Positions 8,130-16,544 are shown, counted from the first letter of the stretch. The stretch is 64,000 nucleotides of DNA from Streptomyces sparsogenes (GCF_001704635.1 NZ_MAXF01000060.1:1-64000); one strand, 5' to 3'. Translations and numbers: made by a program. Notes: generated by a model from the letters alone, not told the origin.

Positions 8130-9335
8130 GTGAGATTCTCACTCAGAGCAGGCGGAATACTCTCCGCCATCGGGCTGGCTATTGGGTTGGCCGCCCTGCC
8201 CAGCCCGGCGTCCGCCGCAGTCATCGGCTGCACGGTCACGGACCTGAAGACCGCTATCAACGCCGCCAACAGCGGTGGAGGCACTATCAGTCTGTTCCCG
8301 GGCTGTACCTACAGCCTCAACTCGGTCGACAACGACAGCAACGGGCTACCTGTGATCACAGCCGCTGTCACCATCTTCGGCAACGGCGCAACCATCGAAC
8401 GTGCCACTGGGTCGCCTCTGTTCCGTATCTTCGAGGTGGGTGGCCCGGCGGGCAATCTCACGCTCAATACGCTCACCGTGCGCAATGGCGACCTCGACTC
8501 GAGCGCGGACGGCGGAGGCATTCTCGTCGACTCCGGGCGCAAGCTGACCATCCAGAGCGGCAGCACCGTCACCGGAAACACCGCCAATAACGGGGGCGGC
8601 ATCTTCAGCAACGGCACCACCTCCATCACGGCCAGCACCATCAGCAAGAACACGGCATCCGGATTCGGTGGCGGAATCGGAGTCAGCGGCGGCGGATCCC
8701 TCACACTCACCGCCTCGACGGTCACGGGAAACACAGGAAACTTCTCCGGTGGCCTCGGCTTCGACACCGGTACCACCGGCACGATCCAGTCCAGTTTCCT
8801 CACCAACAACACGGCGAACATCAACGGCGGTGGACTGGCCAACGACGGCACGCTGACGGTCAGGAGCAGCTACTTCACCGGCAACACGGCGGGTGGTGAT
8901 GGGGGCGGACTGGCCAATGACCGGTCGCTGACACTCTCAGGTGACGTCTTCACCGGTAACTCCGCGAACCGCGGGGCCGGTCTCGCCAACTTCAGCGGCA
9001 GTGGTCAGGCAACCATCGGTAGCACCCTCTTCCTGTCCAACAAGGCGACCACCTTCGGCGGCGGCCTGCTGACCCGCGACAACGCGAGCACCACTCTCAA
9101 CAGCAGCGTGGTCGAAGTGAACGAGGCGGGCACGTCCGGCGGCGGCCTGGCGACTCTGACCGGATCCACCGCCACCCTCAACGGCACCGCGGTGGTTGCG
9201 AACAAGGCGGGCTCGACGGCGGGTGGCATCTTCAACAGCGCCTCCACCACAACCTTGAACAGCAGTCCCGTAGTGGCCAACAACCCCAACAACTGCACCG
9301 GCAGCTCCCCGGCGGTAGCAGGCTGCATCGGCTGA
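8130..9335 (+). CDS. Secreted right-handed beta-helix repeat protein (element cargo)
   Basis: A 401-aa exported protein. GTG 8130 has a good ribosome site (AAGGAG at 8117) and starts a signal peptide ending at about ASA|AVIGC. The rest is a Gly/Asn/Thr-rich solenoid with at least eight copies of a 20-30 residue repeat whose core is TGNTA-x-GGGI/L (for example VTGNTANNGGGIF, FTGNTAGGDGGGLAND). This is the pattern of right-handed parallel beta-helices of the polymorphic-outer-membrane/pectate-lyase-like class, annotated in Streptomyces as 'right-handed parallel beta-helix repeat-containing protein'. No catalytic motif is visible. Lower GC and codon bias than neighbours support transfer. A T-tailed hairpin follows. 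Confidence 0.85.
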   Translation: MRFSLRAGGILSAIGLAIGLAALPSPASAAVIGCTVTDLKTAINAANSGGGTISLFPGCTYSLNSVDNDSNGLPVITAAVTIFGNGATIERATGSPLFRIFEVGGPAGNLTLNTLTVRNGDLDSSADGGGILVDSGRKLTIQSGSTVTGNTANNGGGIFSNGTTSITASTISKNTASGFGGGIGVSGGGSLTLTASTVTGNTGNFSGGLGFDTGTTGTIQSSFLTNNTANINGGGLANDGTLTVRSSYFTGNTAGGDGGGLANDRSLTLSGDVFTGNSANRGAGLANFSGSGQATIGSTLFLSNKATTFGGGLLTRDNASTTLNSSVVEVNEAGTSGGGLATLTGSTATLNGTAVVANKAGSTAGGIFNSASTTTLNSSPVVANNPNNCTGSSPAVAGCIG

Positions 9336-9362
9336 TCCACGATCTTTGTGGGCAACAGAACC

Positions 9363-9398
9363 GGAGGCACCACTCACAGAGCCCGGGGTGGTGCCTCC
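9363..9398 (+). terminator. Intrinsic terminator after the beta-helix gene
   Basis: An 11-bp stem (9363-9373 with 9388-9398) with 14-nt loop, followed by TTCGTTTGT, one of the few T-rich tails in this window. Confidence 0.85.
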
Positions 9399-9484
9399 TT
9401 CGTTTGTCTGCTCAGGGGGCGGCTCGGAGCGAACCTCTGGGCGGCGTCCGCAATGCGGGACCTGATTGTCCTACGCTGCTCATC

Positions 9485-10144
9485 ATGATCCGAGCTGTGG
9501 TGTTCGATGTCGGTGAGTGCCTGGTGGACGAGACGCGCGAGTACGGCACGTGGGCGGATTGGCTGGGGGTGCCCCGGCACACGTTCGCGGCGATGTTCGG
9601 CGCGGTGATCGCTCAGGGTCGGGACTACCGCGAGACGTTCCAGGTCTTCCGCCCCGGGTTTGATCTGTCCGAGGAGCGGGAGAAGCGGGCCCAGGCCGGC
9701 CAGCCGGAGCACTTCGACAACAGCGATCTATACCCCGATGTCCGTCCGGCGCTGACCGCGCTGCGGGATGCCGGTCTATGGGTGGGCGTCGCGGGCAACC
9801 AGACCGTACGGGCCGGGGGCATTCTGCGTTCCCTCGACCTTCGGGCCGACTTCATCGCCACGTCCGATGACTGGGGCGTGTCCAAGCCTGATCCGGCGTT
9901 CTTCTCCCATGTGGCGGACGCGGCCCCCTGCCAGGCCGAGGAGATCCTTTACGTGGGCGACCGGATGGACAACGACATCCGCCCGGCGGCCAAGGTCGGC
10001 ATGAAGACGGCACTGATCCGGCGGGGGCCGTGGGCCACTATCCAGTGGGATGAGCCGGACTCCGTCGCGATGCCGACCTTCCGCATTCGCAGCCTCGACG
10101 AGTTGCCGGGGTTGGTCTCCAAGGTCAACGCTGAAGAGCGCTGA
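9485..10144 (+). CDS. HAD-superfamily hydrolase (element cargo)
   Basis: A 219-aa HAD hydrolase, subfamily IA fold: motif I VVFDVGECLVDET with the nucleophile Asp but Gly in place of the second Asp (as in YihX-type members), motif II near VGVAGNQT, motif III Lys in GVSKPDPAFF, and motif IV YVGDRMDNDIRPA. Probably a small-molecule phosphatase; the substrate is unknown. ATG 9485 starts directly at the fold. The 3' end overlaps the converging regulator gene by 20 bp, so the pair probably travelled together. Lies inside the integrated element and is not needed for its transfer. Confidence 0.87.
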   Translation: MIRAVVFDVGECLVDETREYGTWADWLGVPRHTFAAMFGAVIAQGRDYRETFQVFRPGFDLSEEREKRAQAGQPEHFDNSDLYPDVRPALTALRDAGLWVGVAGNQTVRAGGILRSLDLRADFIATSDDWGVSKPDPAFFSHVADAAPCQAEEILYVGDRMDNDIRPAAKVGMKTALIRRGPWATIQWDEPDSVAMPTFRIRSLDELPGLVSKVNAEER

Positions 10145-11408
10145 CGGTCGTTCCCCAGCCGTACATGCGGTCATCCAGATCGCGCACCCACCATTCGTTA
10201 CGCCAGGCATGGAGTCGCTTCCGCACGTCGCGGATCCGGTCCATGCCTGCGGCGTACCACGTGACGCTCAGTTGATCGAGTGCTTCATTGGCCCATCGGC
10301 AGGCTTCTTCCGGCTTACCCGCTGCGGCCTCGACGGCCGCCAGGTCGCCGAGGATGACGGTCCGCTGTTTGCCGTCGTCGGCGGGCAGGTTGTCGAGCAC
10401 ACCGAGCAGCGTTTGCCGGGCCTGGGCTGTGTGTCCGGCGATCAACTGAGTGTTGCCCTTGAAGGCGGCGAGCCGGACAGGGGTGAACCAGTCCATCCAC
10501 ACCGGGCATGGCTGGTCGGCGTCGCCTTCGGCCAGCACGTTTTCGGCGTGGGATATCAGGCGCAGCGCGGTGCGGGTGTCGTCGCACCGCGTCATGCATT
10601 CGGCCTCGACGGCGTCGAGCCAGGCGAGCATGAGAGCGGGGGCGTTGCCCCTGCGGGCGTAGGCGCGCGCGGCTGACATCCGCTCTTCGGCGTCTTCCCT
10701 CTGGCCCGCCCACCCGGGGATGAACGCGGTATGAGCCAGGATCGCCGCTCCGAGTAGGGCGTCATCGGCTTCCCCGGCGGCCTGGAGGCCGCGCACGAAC
10801 GCGTTCCCTGCGGCCTGGGGCTTCTGGAGGTCGAAGAAGTCGATGCGTCCGGCGAGTAGGTAGGACTCGGCGAGGGCGGCGGCGAGGGTGGTGCGGCACC
10901 GGCCGGCCGTCTCTCCCATGAGCGCGGTCCCAAGCCGTGCGTGTTCCATGACGCTGGCGTGGAGTTGAGAGGGCTGCACAGACCAGTACAGGCGACGGTG
11001 AGCGGCGGTGATCGCTGCGAAATCCGTCCCCGCGGTGGCCGGTTGGGTGGCATTGCTCGCGATCGGCAGTGGACCGGGGGCGGCCCCGATCACGGGCGCG
11101 CCGGATGCTGCGACGGGCCGCTGACTGACGCGCTCCTGGGCCGAAGTCGGCCTACCCCATGGCGGGATGAAGCCCAGTTCTTCGACAGGTTGGCCCAGCA
11201 GATGCGTCAGTACGCGCTGAACGTCAGGCTGCGGCCATGGGGGATTCGCCGACTCCCAGCGGCGGACCTGGCGCACGCTGATCTGCAACGACCGTATGCC
11301 GAGCTGGGGAGCGGTGTTACGGATCGCCTCGGCGAACGCTTCCTGAGACGCGTATCCCGCTGCCTGCCGCGCGGCTTTCAACCGCGTGTTCCCTACTGGC
11401 CTGGGCAC
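10125..11408 (-). CDS. HTH transcriptional regulator with TPR-like C-terminal domain
   Basis: A 427-aa protein: Xre-type HTH at the N-terminus (about 5-80; RLKAARQAAGYASQEAFAEA, then QVRRWESANPPWPQP), a Pro/Ala linker (about 85-125), then an all-helical region (130-400) with repeated Ala-rich helix pairs typical of TPR-containing Streptomyces regulators. GTG 11408 has GAGAGGAAGG upstream. Such proteins often respond to peptides or cell-state signals, but no ligand is evident here. Converges on, and overlaps by 20 bp, the HAD gene. Possibly regulates the cargo. Confidence 0.85.
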   Translation of the reverse strand: MPRPVGNTRLKAARQAAGYASQEAFAEAIRNTAPQLGIRSLQISVRQVRRWESANPPWPQPDVQRVLTHLLGQPVEELGFIPPWGRPTSAQERVSQRPVAASGAPVIGAAPGPLPIASNATQPATAGTDFAAITAAHRRLYWSVQPSQLHASVMEHARLGTALMGETAGRCRTTLAAALAESYLLAGRIDFFDLQKPQAAGNAFVRGLQAAGEADDALLGAAILAHTAFIPGWAGQREDAEERMSAARAYARRGNAPALMLAWLDAVEAECMTRCDDTRTALRLISHAENVLAEGDADQPCPVWMDWFTPVRLAAFKGNTQLIAGHTAQARQTLLGVLDNLPADDGKQRTVILGDLAAVEAAAGKPEEACRWANEALDQLSVTWYAAGMDRIRDVRKRLHAWRNEWWVRDLDDRMYGWGTTVSALQR

Positions 11409-11615
11409 TGGACCTTCCTCTCAGCTTTCGACGGAGTTGGGCAACTCAGCTCACCGTAGCTTTGCAAGGCCGCTTTGAGGACCCCAGCTCCCCACGGCCC
11501 CCTATGAAGTCCTCAATACGTCCTCTCTTCGTCCTCTGAGCGGCCTTCAATGGGACGTGCTGTGACCCCACCATGTCTAAGACCAAACAGCGAGCGAGCG
11601 TGCGGGGTAGAGGCC

Positions 11616-11993
11616 ATGGGCGAGGCGGTGAAGCGTACGGGTGAACAGCAAGCCGAGGTGGACCTCAAGGCGATTGAGGCGACGATCGCCCGTGCTGTGG
11701 TCAAGCGGACGGCGCTGCCTCCATACGAGGAACTCTGCGAGTTGCATGAGTCCTTGGTGGGACACATTGAGGCGCTGATGCCGCTTGCCGAGAAACAGAT
11801 CAACCGTCTGAACCGGGGGACCGTGGCCTGGTACCAGAAGCGAAGCAGGTTCGACCTGATCCCGCACCAAGTGCGTCAAGGGCTCGGCTCCGGTTTGCAG
11901 TCGGCCGACTGGCACGTCCGCACCCTCGGATACACGTGTCAGTTCCTCATCAGCAACGCCGGGGTGACCTCAGAGGCGCGGCCGATGACCTAG
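11616..11993 (+). CDS. Small conserved protein, DUF6415-like
   Basis: A 125-aa helical soluble protein. The central LPPYEELCELHESLVGHIEAL and following helices resemble the DUF6415 ('natural product biosynthesis') family common on Streptomyces accessory elements; the match is from memory and tentative. The start ATG 11616 is preceded by GGGTAGAGG. The gene is divergent from the HTH-TPR regulator, with a 207-bp intergenic region that may be controlled by it. No enzymatic motif. Confidence 0.6.
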   Translation: MGEAVKRTGEQQAEVDLKAIEATIARAVVKRTALPPYEELCELHESLVGHIEALMPLAEKQINRLNRGTVAWYQKRSRFDLIPHQVRQGLGSGLQSADWHVRTLGYTCQFLISNAGVTSEARPMT

Positions 11994-13084
11994 AGACCGG
12001 GCGGGAGCTGCTGTCTGTGGGAAGGGATGACGGCTCCCGCCCTCTGAATCCCCTTGGTTCAGTGTCCGTGAGGCAAGCACACACCTTGTGGGCTCCCCCG
12101 CCTCACTGACGTCACCCACTGCGCCCGGGGGATGGCGGCGGACCTGCACCGTCCGCCGTCTGCGGTCCGGCTCCTTGCACTCGCCACACCCGATCCGAGG
12201 TGGGGAGCCGGACCGCGCACAATAACCGCATATACAAACCGGACCACCCCCCAAACCCTGGCAGGTCACGAGGTGGTCCGGCGGAGAGTCCGTGATCAGG
12301 ACCCCGGTGCCGATGGTACCGGGGCGGTCGTCGTGCTCTCGCTCGACTCTGCCCTGTCCCTGATGAGTTCAGGTGGAGAAGGGGGTTTACGAGTGCGAGG
12401 GGGACGCGGCGCGGTGGGCTCGGCGGCGGCGGTAACGACCGTGTTTACGACACGCTGCCGAGCCACGACGATGCCCGCGCCGACGCGGAGCGACCACGGC
12501 GGCCTGAGCCACTGCGCGGCAGCAGCTGCTCCCCGCCCGCCACGTCCGGGCAGTGCGGTCTGCTCACGCGCCCGCATCTGTGACGGCGGCAGTACGGCGG
12601 CCGGCCACATCGGACCGGGGCCGACGGCCAACATGCCCCCGGCCGGGCGCCCCCTCTTCCCGCTGGCCTCTCTACGCGCACAACAGGGATGGCCGCAGTC
12701 GGCGGACGGCTGGCCATGTAAGCCGCTCAGCGTTGCCGCCCCTCGACGGCTGGCAGTTCGGCCGCGTGGTCCTGGTCGTGCTGCTGCTTCGGAGTGTCCG
12801 CTGCGGTCGGCGGGAGCACCGCGGGGACAGCTGTTCCAGGTGGTGACTGTGTCTGGTGGGTCGCTGATGTGGGGTGGCGCGCTGAGTGGGCCGGGGGCGC
12901 CGCTGAGCGGGGCGGAGACAGGAGCGGGCGGCGGCCACGGGCCGCCAGCGCGCGCGGTCCGCGCAAGCGGGCCGCCTTGATCCAGTAAAGAAACTTTGAA
13001 CAGCTCGCGCTCTGGGCCTGCCTAGGCCATCGCCGCAGGCGCGTGCCTCAAGGAGCAACAGCTAACAACACGAACGGGGTGGGA
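11994..13084. other. 1.1-kb stretch of the element without a convincing gene
   Basis: Several frames are open but have shadow-like Arg/Pro/Ala/Ser composition. A minus-strand frame at 12296-12634 is the least bad candidate (ends PPELIRDRAESSESTTTAP...) but has no ribosome site or recognisable family. The left 250 bp is dense in inverted repeats (see 12162-12281). In pSAM2-type elements, transfer and regulatory loci can lie in such gene-poor stretches; nothing more can be read here. Confidence 0.45.
12162..12281. repeat. Two adjacent long inverted repeats in the element
   Basis: IR1: 13 bp perfect, 12162-12174 with 12204-12216. IR2: 10 bp perfect, 12239-12248 with 12272-12281. Between them is a short AT-rich island (CACAATAACCGCATATACAAA, 12217-12238). 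A third hairpin-like repeat CCCCGGT/ACCGGGG lies at 12302-12323. Candidate cis-acting site (transfer locus, origin or promoter/terminator cluster). Confidence 0.6.
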
Positions 13085-13216
13085 ATGCACGAGCACGAGT
13101 CGGCGGAGATTCGCGAACGCCTCGCTGAACTCGACAAGAAGGTTGCTCAGTTGGAAGAACTCGCCCGCCAGATCGTCGAGGATCTGGCCGCTAGCTCTTC
13201 TTCTGACGTTCGGTGA
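13085..13216 (+). CDS. 43-aa coiled-coil micro-protein, tentative
   Basis: ATG 13085 is preceded by ACGGGGTGGGA and opens a 43-codon frame, too short for ordinary gene calling. The peptide is charged and helical (ESAEIRERLAELDKKVAQLE, then EELARQIVEDLA), with leucine/valine spacing of a short coiled coil, unlike the Arg/Pro shadows around it. Its end overlaps the stop of the converging GntR gene by 26 bp, and that GntR protein itself ends in a predicted coiled coil. A role as partner of the repressor is speculative. Confidence 0.5.
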   Translation: MHEHESAEIRERLAELDKKVAQLEELARQIVEDLAASSSSDVR

Positions 13217-13601
13217 AGCTGGCGAGCTGCTGAAGAAACCCCATGAGGTCGTCAACCTTCGCGGTGAGGGCGTCCAGGCGGCCAGACAGCTCCAGATACT
13301 CGGCGCTGGGCATCTGCCGTTGGCCCTCCGGCTCAACTGCCCCCTGAGTCTTGTCTGGCTCCGGGGGCAGGGGGTCAACAACGAAGTTGCCCCGTCCTGG
13401 TGTGGAATAGATCAGTCCATCGTCACGCAGCACGCGCAGTGCGGACCGCGCGGTCATGTTCGCGATGTCGTACTTGGCTTCAAGATCGCGCGACGACGGG
13501 ACCCGTTCGCCCGGCTTGATACGACCGGACCGGATTTGCTGGCGCAGTTCCTCGGCGACCAGCCGGTAAGGCGGAGTGTGGGTATCCCTCGGCAGGCTCA
13601 T
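13191..13601 (-). CDS. GntR-family regulator (KorSA-like repressor)
   Basis: A 136-aa GntR-type regulator: the winged-helix domain covers most of the first 75 residues (YRLVAEELRQQIRSGRIKPG, VPSSRDLEAKYDIANMTARSALRVL, GRGNFVV), followed by a short linker and a C-terminal coiled coil (LSGRLDALTAKVDDLMGFLQQL) instead of a ligand-binding domain. In pSAM2 the equivalent KorSA represses the transfer/replication operon. ATG 13601 is chosen; GTG 13628 would add nine residues. The gene is divergent from the core operon, with repeated GCGCTA motifs between them. Confidence 0.85.
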   Translation of the reverse strand: MSLPRDTHTPPYRLVAEELRQQIRSGRIKPGERVPSSRDLEAKYDIANMTARSALRVLRDDGLIYSTPGRGNFVVDPLPPEPDKTQGAVEPEGQRQMPSAEYLELSGRLDALTAKVDDLMGFLQQLASFTERQKKS

Positions 13602-13669
13602 AGCATGAGGGTAGCCCGCTAAGCCCACTCATCGCACTAGAACGCCCGCTGTCTCTCACTATGCCCGAA

Positions 13670-13722
13670 GTGCGCTAGCTCTCCCATGCCGCTGGTGCGC
13701 TATGCGCTTGACGCGCTAGCGC
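13670..13722. promoter_or_regulatory. Repeated GTGCGCTA motifs, candidate GntR operator
   Basis: GTGCGCTAGC at 13670, GTGCGCTATGCGC at 13695 and a perfect palindrome GCGCTAGCGC at 13713-13722 (within CGCGCTAGCGCAC), plus a related CGCACTA at 13634. They lie in the 180-bp gap between the divergent GntR gene and the first core-operon gene (start 13783), as expected for a repressor controlling both. Confidence 0.7.
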
Positions 13723-13782
13723 ACATGGTGCACTGTTGGTCTCGGTCGCACCGGGCGGCTGTTGATCGAAAGGAAGCAAGGC

Positions 13783-14121
13783 ATGGCTATGACCCGTATC
13801 CGCGTGGGGCTGCTGCCCTCGACGATGTTCATTGCTGGCACGGCGCCGATTCCCAAGGTGAAGAACCCGGAGACCGGTGAGCTGGCCACCGATCGGGACA
13901 CCGGGGAGACCCTGCACACGCTGACCGTGTTCCTGATGGAGGAGGGCCGGGCGGAGCAGATGAAGCTGACCGTTCCGGCGAGTGGTCTGCCGGATGGTCT
14001 TCAGCCGGGTGTTCCGGTGCGGGTGGTGGAGCTGTTCGCCACTCCGTGGGCGCGCGTCTTCAACGGGCAGTTGTCCGACGGGATCGCCTACCGGGCGGCG
14101 GCCCTGGAGCTGGTCCAGTGA
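13783..14121 (+). CDS. Small AICE core protein (SCO3933-type regulatory family)
   Basis: A 112-aa protein, first gene of the element's core operon, with ribosome site GGAAGCAAGG before ATG 13783. The sequence is beta-rich: RIRVGLLPSTMFIAGTAPIP, then KVKNPETGELATDRDTGETL, LTVPASGLPDGLQPGVPV, GIAYRAAALELVQ. I know this family from Streptomyces integrative elements, where it is annotated 'SCO3933 family regulatory protein'; its molecular role is not established. The last codon overlaps the start of the next gene (GTGA), indicating translational coupling. Confidence 0.75.
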   Translation: MAMTRIRVGLLPSTMFIAGTAPIPKVKNPETGELATDRDTGETLHTLTVFLMEEGRAEQMKLTVPASGLPDGLQPGVPVRVVELFATPWARVFNGQLSDGIAYRAAALELVQ

Positions 14122-14315
14122 CGGCCGCCGCCCCCGGGCCGGTCTATCCGGTCGAGCCGGAGAGCGGGGATGACGACTCGCGGTTCACCAACGGCCTGCT
14201 GTTCGACGTGGCCAAGGTGATCGAGTCCCACGGCTACCCCAAGCTCACATCGGGCCGTGACCTGCTGGAACTGCGGATCTCCCTGTACCGATTCCTCTAC
14301 ATGAACAAGGACTGA
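14118..14315 (+). CDS. Small AICE protein, 65 aa
   Basis: Starts at GTG 14118, overlapping the preceding stop by 4 bp, and ends 2 bp before the TraB-like gene, so it is part of a coupled operon. Acidic Pro-rich N-terminus, then FTNGLLFDVAKVIESHGYPK and LLELRISLYRFLYMNK. Similar small proteins sit directly upstream of traB in many elements of this type; the function is unknown. Confidence 0.7.
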   Translation: MTAAAPGPVYPVEPESGDDDSRFTNGLLFDVAKVIESHGYPKLTSGRDLLELRISLYRFLYMNKD

Positions 14316-14317
14316 CC

Positions 14318-15700
14318 GTGACGGTGGGTGAAATCGTGGGGACTGCCCCGGCTGTGGCCGGGGCGGCCCTGGCCCTGAGCGCCGTATGGGCCCTGTGGTG
14401 GGTGGTGCGCTATGTGCGTGCCGACAAGATGACGCGGGCCAGCATCCGGCAGGCAATCCGGGTGCGGCGGGGGTGGCGGCGGCTGGCTCCGATGGCCGGG
14501 CTGTCGGTGACCGACAAGACGCCCCCGGCTGCGGTGATCGTGGCGCCGGATGGCAAGGTGCCCAAGCCTCGGGTCCTCATCCCGAAGATCAAGGTCGCGG
14601 CCGACCGGTACGGCGTCGTGGTGCGCGCAGTGTGCCTGCCGAAAGTCAGCCTGGCTGAGTTCCAGCGCGCGGCCCCCTACCTGGCGGACGCGTGGCGGTG
14701 TACGCGGGTCTCGGTCCTGCCCGACAAGCCGGGGCATCTGCTGATCCGTGGCGTCCGCGTGGACCCGCTGATCGTCCCGACCGAACACATACCCACCGGG
14801 GAGGTTCCTGAGGAACTGGCGCTGTGGCGACTCGGGTTGGACGAGTACGCGCAGCCGATCGACGTGAGCCTGTCGGATGTGCCCGGGGTCACGGTGGCCG
14901 GGCTGCCCGGGTTCGGCAAGACATCGCTGATCAACAAGTTCATCTGCGACACCGCGCCGTCGGAGGCGATCCAGTACGCCGTAGCGGACGGCAAGGTGAC
15001 CTCCTCCCATGAGGGCGACTACGCGGACCTGGCGCAACGCATGTTCGCGTTCGTCGGCGATGACCTGGAAGAAGCGAACGCGTTGTTCAAGCGGCTGGTG
15101 AAGCTGCGGCGGGACCGCTCGGCGTCCATCCGCGCCGTGCTGGGTGTCAAGAACATGTGGCACCTCGGCCCCTCCGCTGCCTGGCCGCTGACGGTGTTGA
15201 TCGTGGATGAGGCGCACACCTACTTCCGTGACTACAAGGGGTCGGACGCGCAGACGAAGAAGCTGGCCGCGCTGGCCGCTGACAACGCCCGGCTGGTCGA
15301 GGACCTGGTGAAGAAGGGCCGGAGCGTCGGCATCCTGGTGATCATCGCAACGCAGAAGGCGACCGGGGATGCCATTCCCACGTTCATCCGGGACGTGTGC
15401 CCGGTGGGCCTGTCCTTCGCGCAGAAGACGGCTGAGGCGGCCGTGGTCGCACTGGGTGAGGACATCCGGAACTGGCCGGACGCCAACCCGACCGCGCTCC
15501 AGGACCCGGCCTATGTCGGCGTGGCCTCCATGGCCCACCAGGGCCGACCCGGGTTCACCCGCATCCGCACCCCCTACGTCGCCGACGAAGATGCGGCCCG
15601 CATCGCCGCCGACACCGCCCACCTGACCCGCGACCCGGCCGAACTCCTCGACGCGCAGTTGTCCGGCCTCGCTGAGACTGACGCACTGGAGACGGTCTGA
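14318..15700 (+). CDS. TraB-type FtsK/SpoIIIE DNA translocase (conjugal transfer)
   Basis: A 460-aa main transfer protein of the element. One or two N-terminal membrane helices (about 10-32), a cytoplasmic region, then the motor domain with Walker A GLPGFGKTS (about residue 195) and Walker B LTVLIVDEAH (about 300), and IIATQKATGDAIP beyond. TraB/TraSA proteins form ring-shaped hexamers that move double-stranded DNA between mycelial cells without a relaxase. Length and motifs are typical for pSAM2-type elements. GTG 14318. The C-terminal ~60 residues probably hold the DNA-recognition winged helix. Confidence 0.92.
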   Translation: MTVGEIVGTAPAVAGAALALSAVWALWWVVRYVRADKMTRASIRQAIRVRRGWRRLAPMAGLSVTDKTPPAAVIVAPDGKVPKPRVLIPKIKVAADRYGVVVRAVCLPKVSLAEFQRAAPYLADAWRCTRVSVLPDKPGHLLIRGVRVDPLIVPTEHIPTGEVPEELALWRLGLDEYAQPIDVSLSDVPGVTVAGLPGFGKTSLINKFICDTAPSEAIQYAVADGKVTSSHEGDYADLAQRMFAFVGDDLEEANALFKRLVKLRRDRSASIRAVLGVKNMWHLGPSAAWPLTVLIVDEAHTYFRDYKGSDAQTKKLAALAADNARLVEDLVKKGRSVGILVIIATQKATGDAIPTFIRDVCPVGLSFAQKTAEAAVVALGEDIRNWPDANPTALQDPAYVGVASMAHQGRPGFTRIRTPYVADEDAARIAADTAHLTRDPAELLDAQLSGLAETDALETV

Positions 15701-15748
15701 CCCTCGCTTCTGGGTCCAGCCCGACACCCGAAAGGAGGTGAACACCCT

Positions 15749-16441
15749 GTGTCTGAGGACCGGATCACTCAGCGCACCGTGACCGTCGTCATGGCCATCA
15801 TCGCCGCCCTTGCGTTCGTCTTCTCCTTCGGCAACGTCTGGGCCCTGGCGCTGCGGCTCGGCGTCCCCCGGCCGATCGCCCCGCTGATCGCTCCCATGGT
15901 TGACCTGTCCGTCGTCGGCCTCCTGGTGGCCCTGCGCTACCTGTCCCTGCGCGGTATCCCCGCTGAGCAGATCAAGGGCGCCACACGGCTGATGCACCTG
16001 TCCGGGCTGCTGACCCTGGCTCTCAACGTCGCCGAACCCCTCGTCGCCGAGCACTATGGCCGCGCCGCCGTGGACGCTGTCGCCCCGCTCCTCCTCCTGG
16101 GCTGGGGAGCCGTCGGCCCGCAACTCCTGCGCCACTTCCACGCCGTCACCCACACCGGCCCGGCCCCGGCAACTGCCACCCCGGACCCGGCCCCGGCCGA
16201 GACGGCCCCCGCGCCGATTACTGAGCCTGCCCCCGCCCCGGCCCCTGCCTCGGCTCCGGCTCCGGCTCCGGAAGCCGTGACGCCCCCGGCGGTCACCGTG
16301 CCTCTGCCGCTGCTGAACGCGGCCCGCACGATCGCCGACACCTACCAGGCCGAGCACGGCGCCCCCATCACTCCGGCCCAGCTCCGGGCGCGCTTGGGCG
16401 TCGCCCTCCCCCTGGCCACTGCCGCGCACGCCCAGCTCTGA
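15749..16441 (+). CDS. SpdB-like membrane protein (DUF2637)
   Basis: A 230-aa protein of the DUF2637/SpdB type involved in intramycelial plasmid spread. Four hydrophobic helices lie in residues 10-130 (VVMAIIAALAFVFSFGNVWA; LIAPMVDLSVVGLLVALRYL; a helix near 85; VAPLLLLGWGAVGPQLL). They are followed by an Ala/Pro repeat linker (about 140-180) and a short helical C-terminus that looks like a DNA-binding-type helix-turn-helix segment. GTG 15749 has the best ribosome site in the window (AAAGGAGGTGA). Downstream of traB in the core operon. Confidence 0.88.
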   Translation: MSEDRITQRTVTVVMAIIAALAFVFSFGNVWALALRLGVPRPIAPLIAPMVDLSVVGLLVALRYLSLRGIPAEQIKGATRLMHLSGLLTLALNVAEPLVAEHYGRAAVDAVAPLLLLGWGAVGPQLLRHFHAVTHTGPAPATATPDPAPAETAPAPITEPAPAPAPASAPAPAPEAVTPPAVTVPLPLLNAARTIADTYQAEHGAPITPAQLRARLGVALPLATAAHAQL

Positions 16442-16504
16442 CCCCGTGCCGGCCGTTCCGGCAACCCCACCTTGCCCCTGCCCGACCGGGCTCGATTCGC
16501 CATG

Positions 16505-16544
16505 CCCCGAGCAGCACCCGCACGCCCTGGCCTGCTGCTCGGGG
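16505..16544. repeat. Hairpin between spdB-like and rep genes
   Basis: Perfect 12-bp inverted repeat (16505-16516 with 16533-16544), 16-nt loop, in the 131-bp spacer ahead of the replication gene. May attenuate read-through or set rep level. Confidence 0.6.

Noticed and set aside
12132..12980. A 282-codon plus-strand frame in the element
   Set aside because: No ribosome site; Ser/Ala/Arg/Gly composition without family resemblance; crosses the inverted-repeat region.
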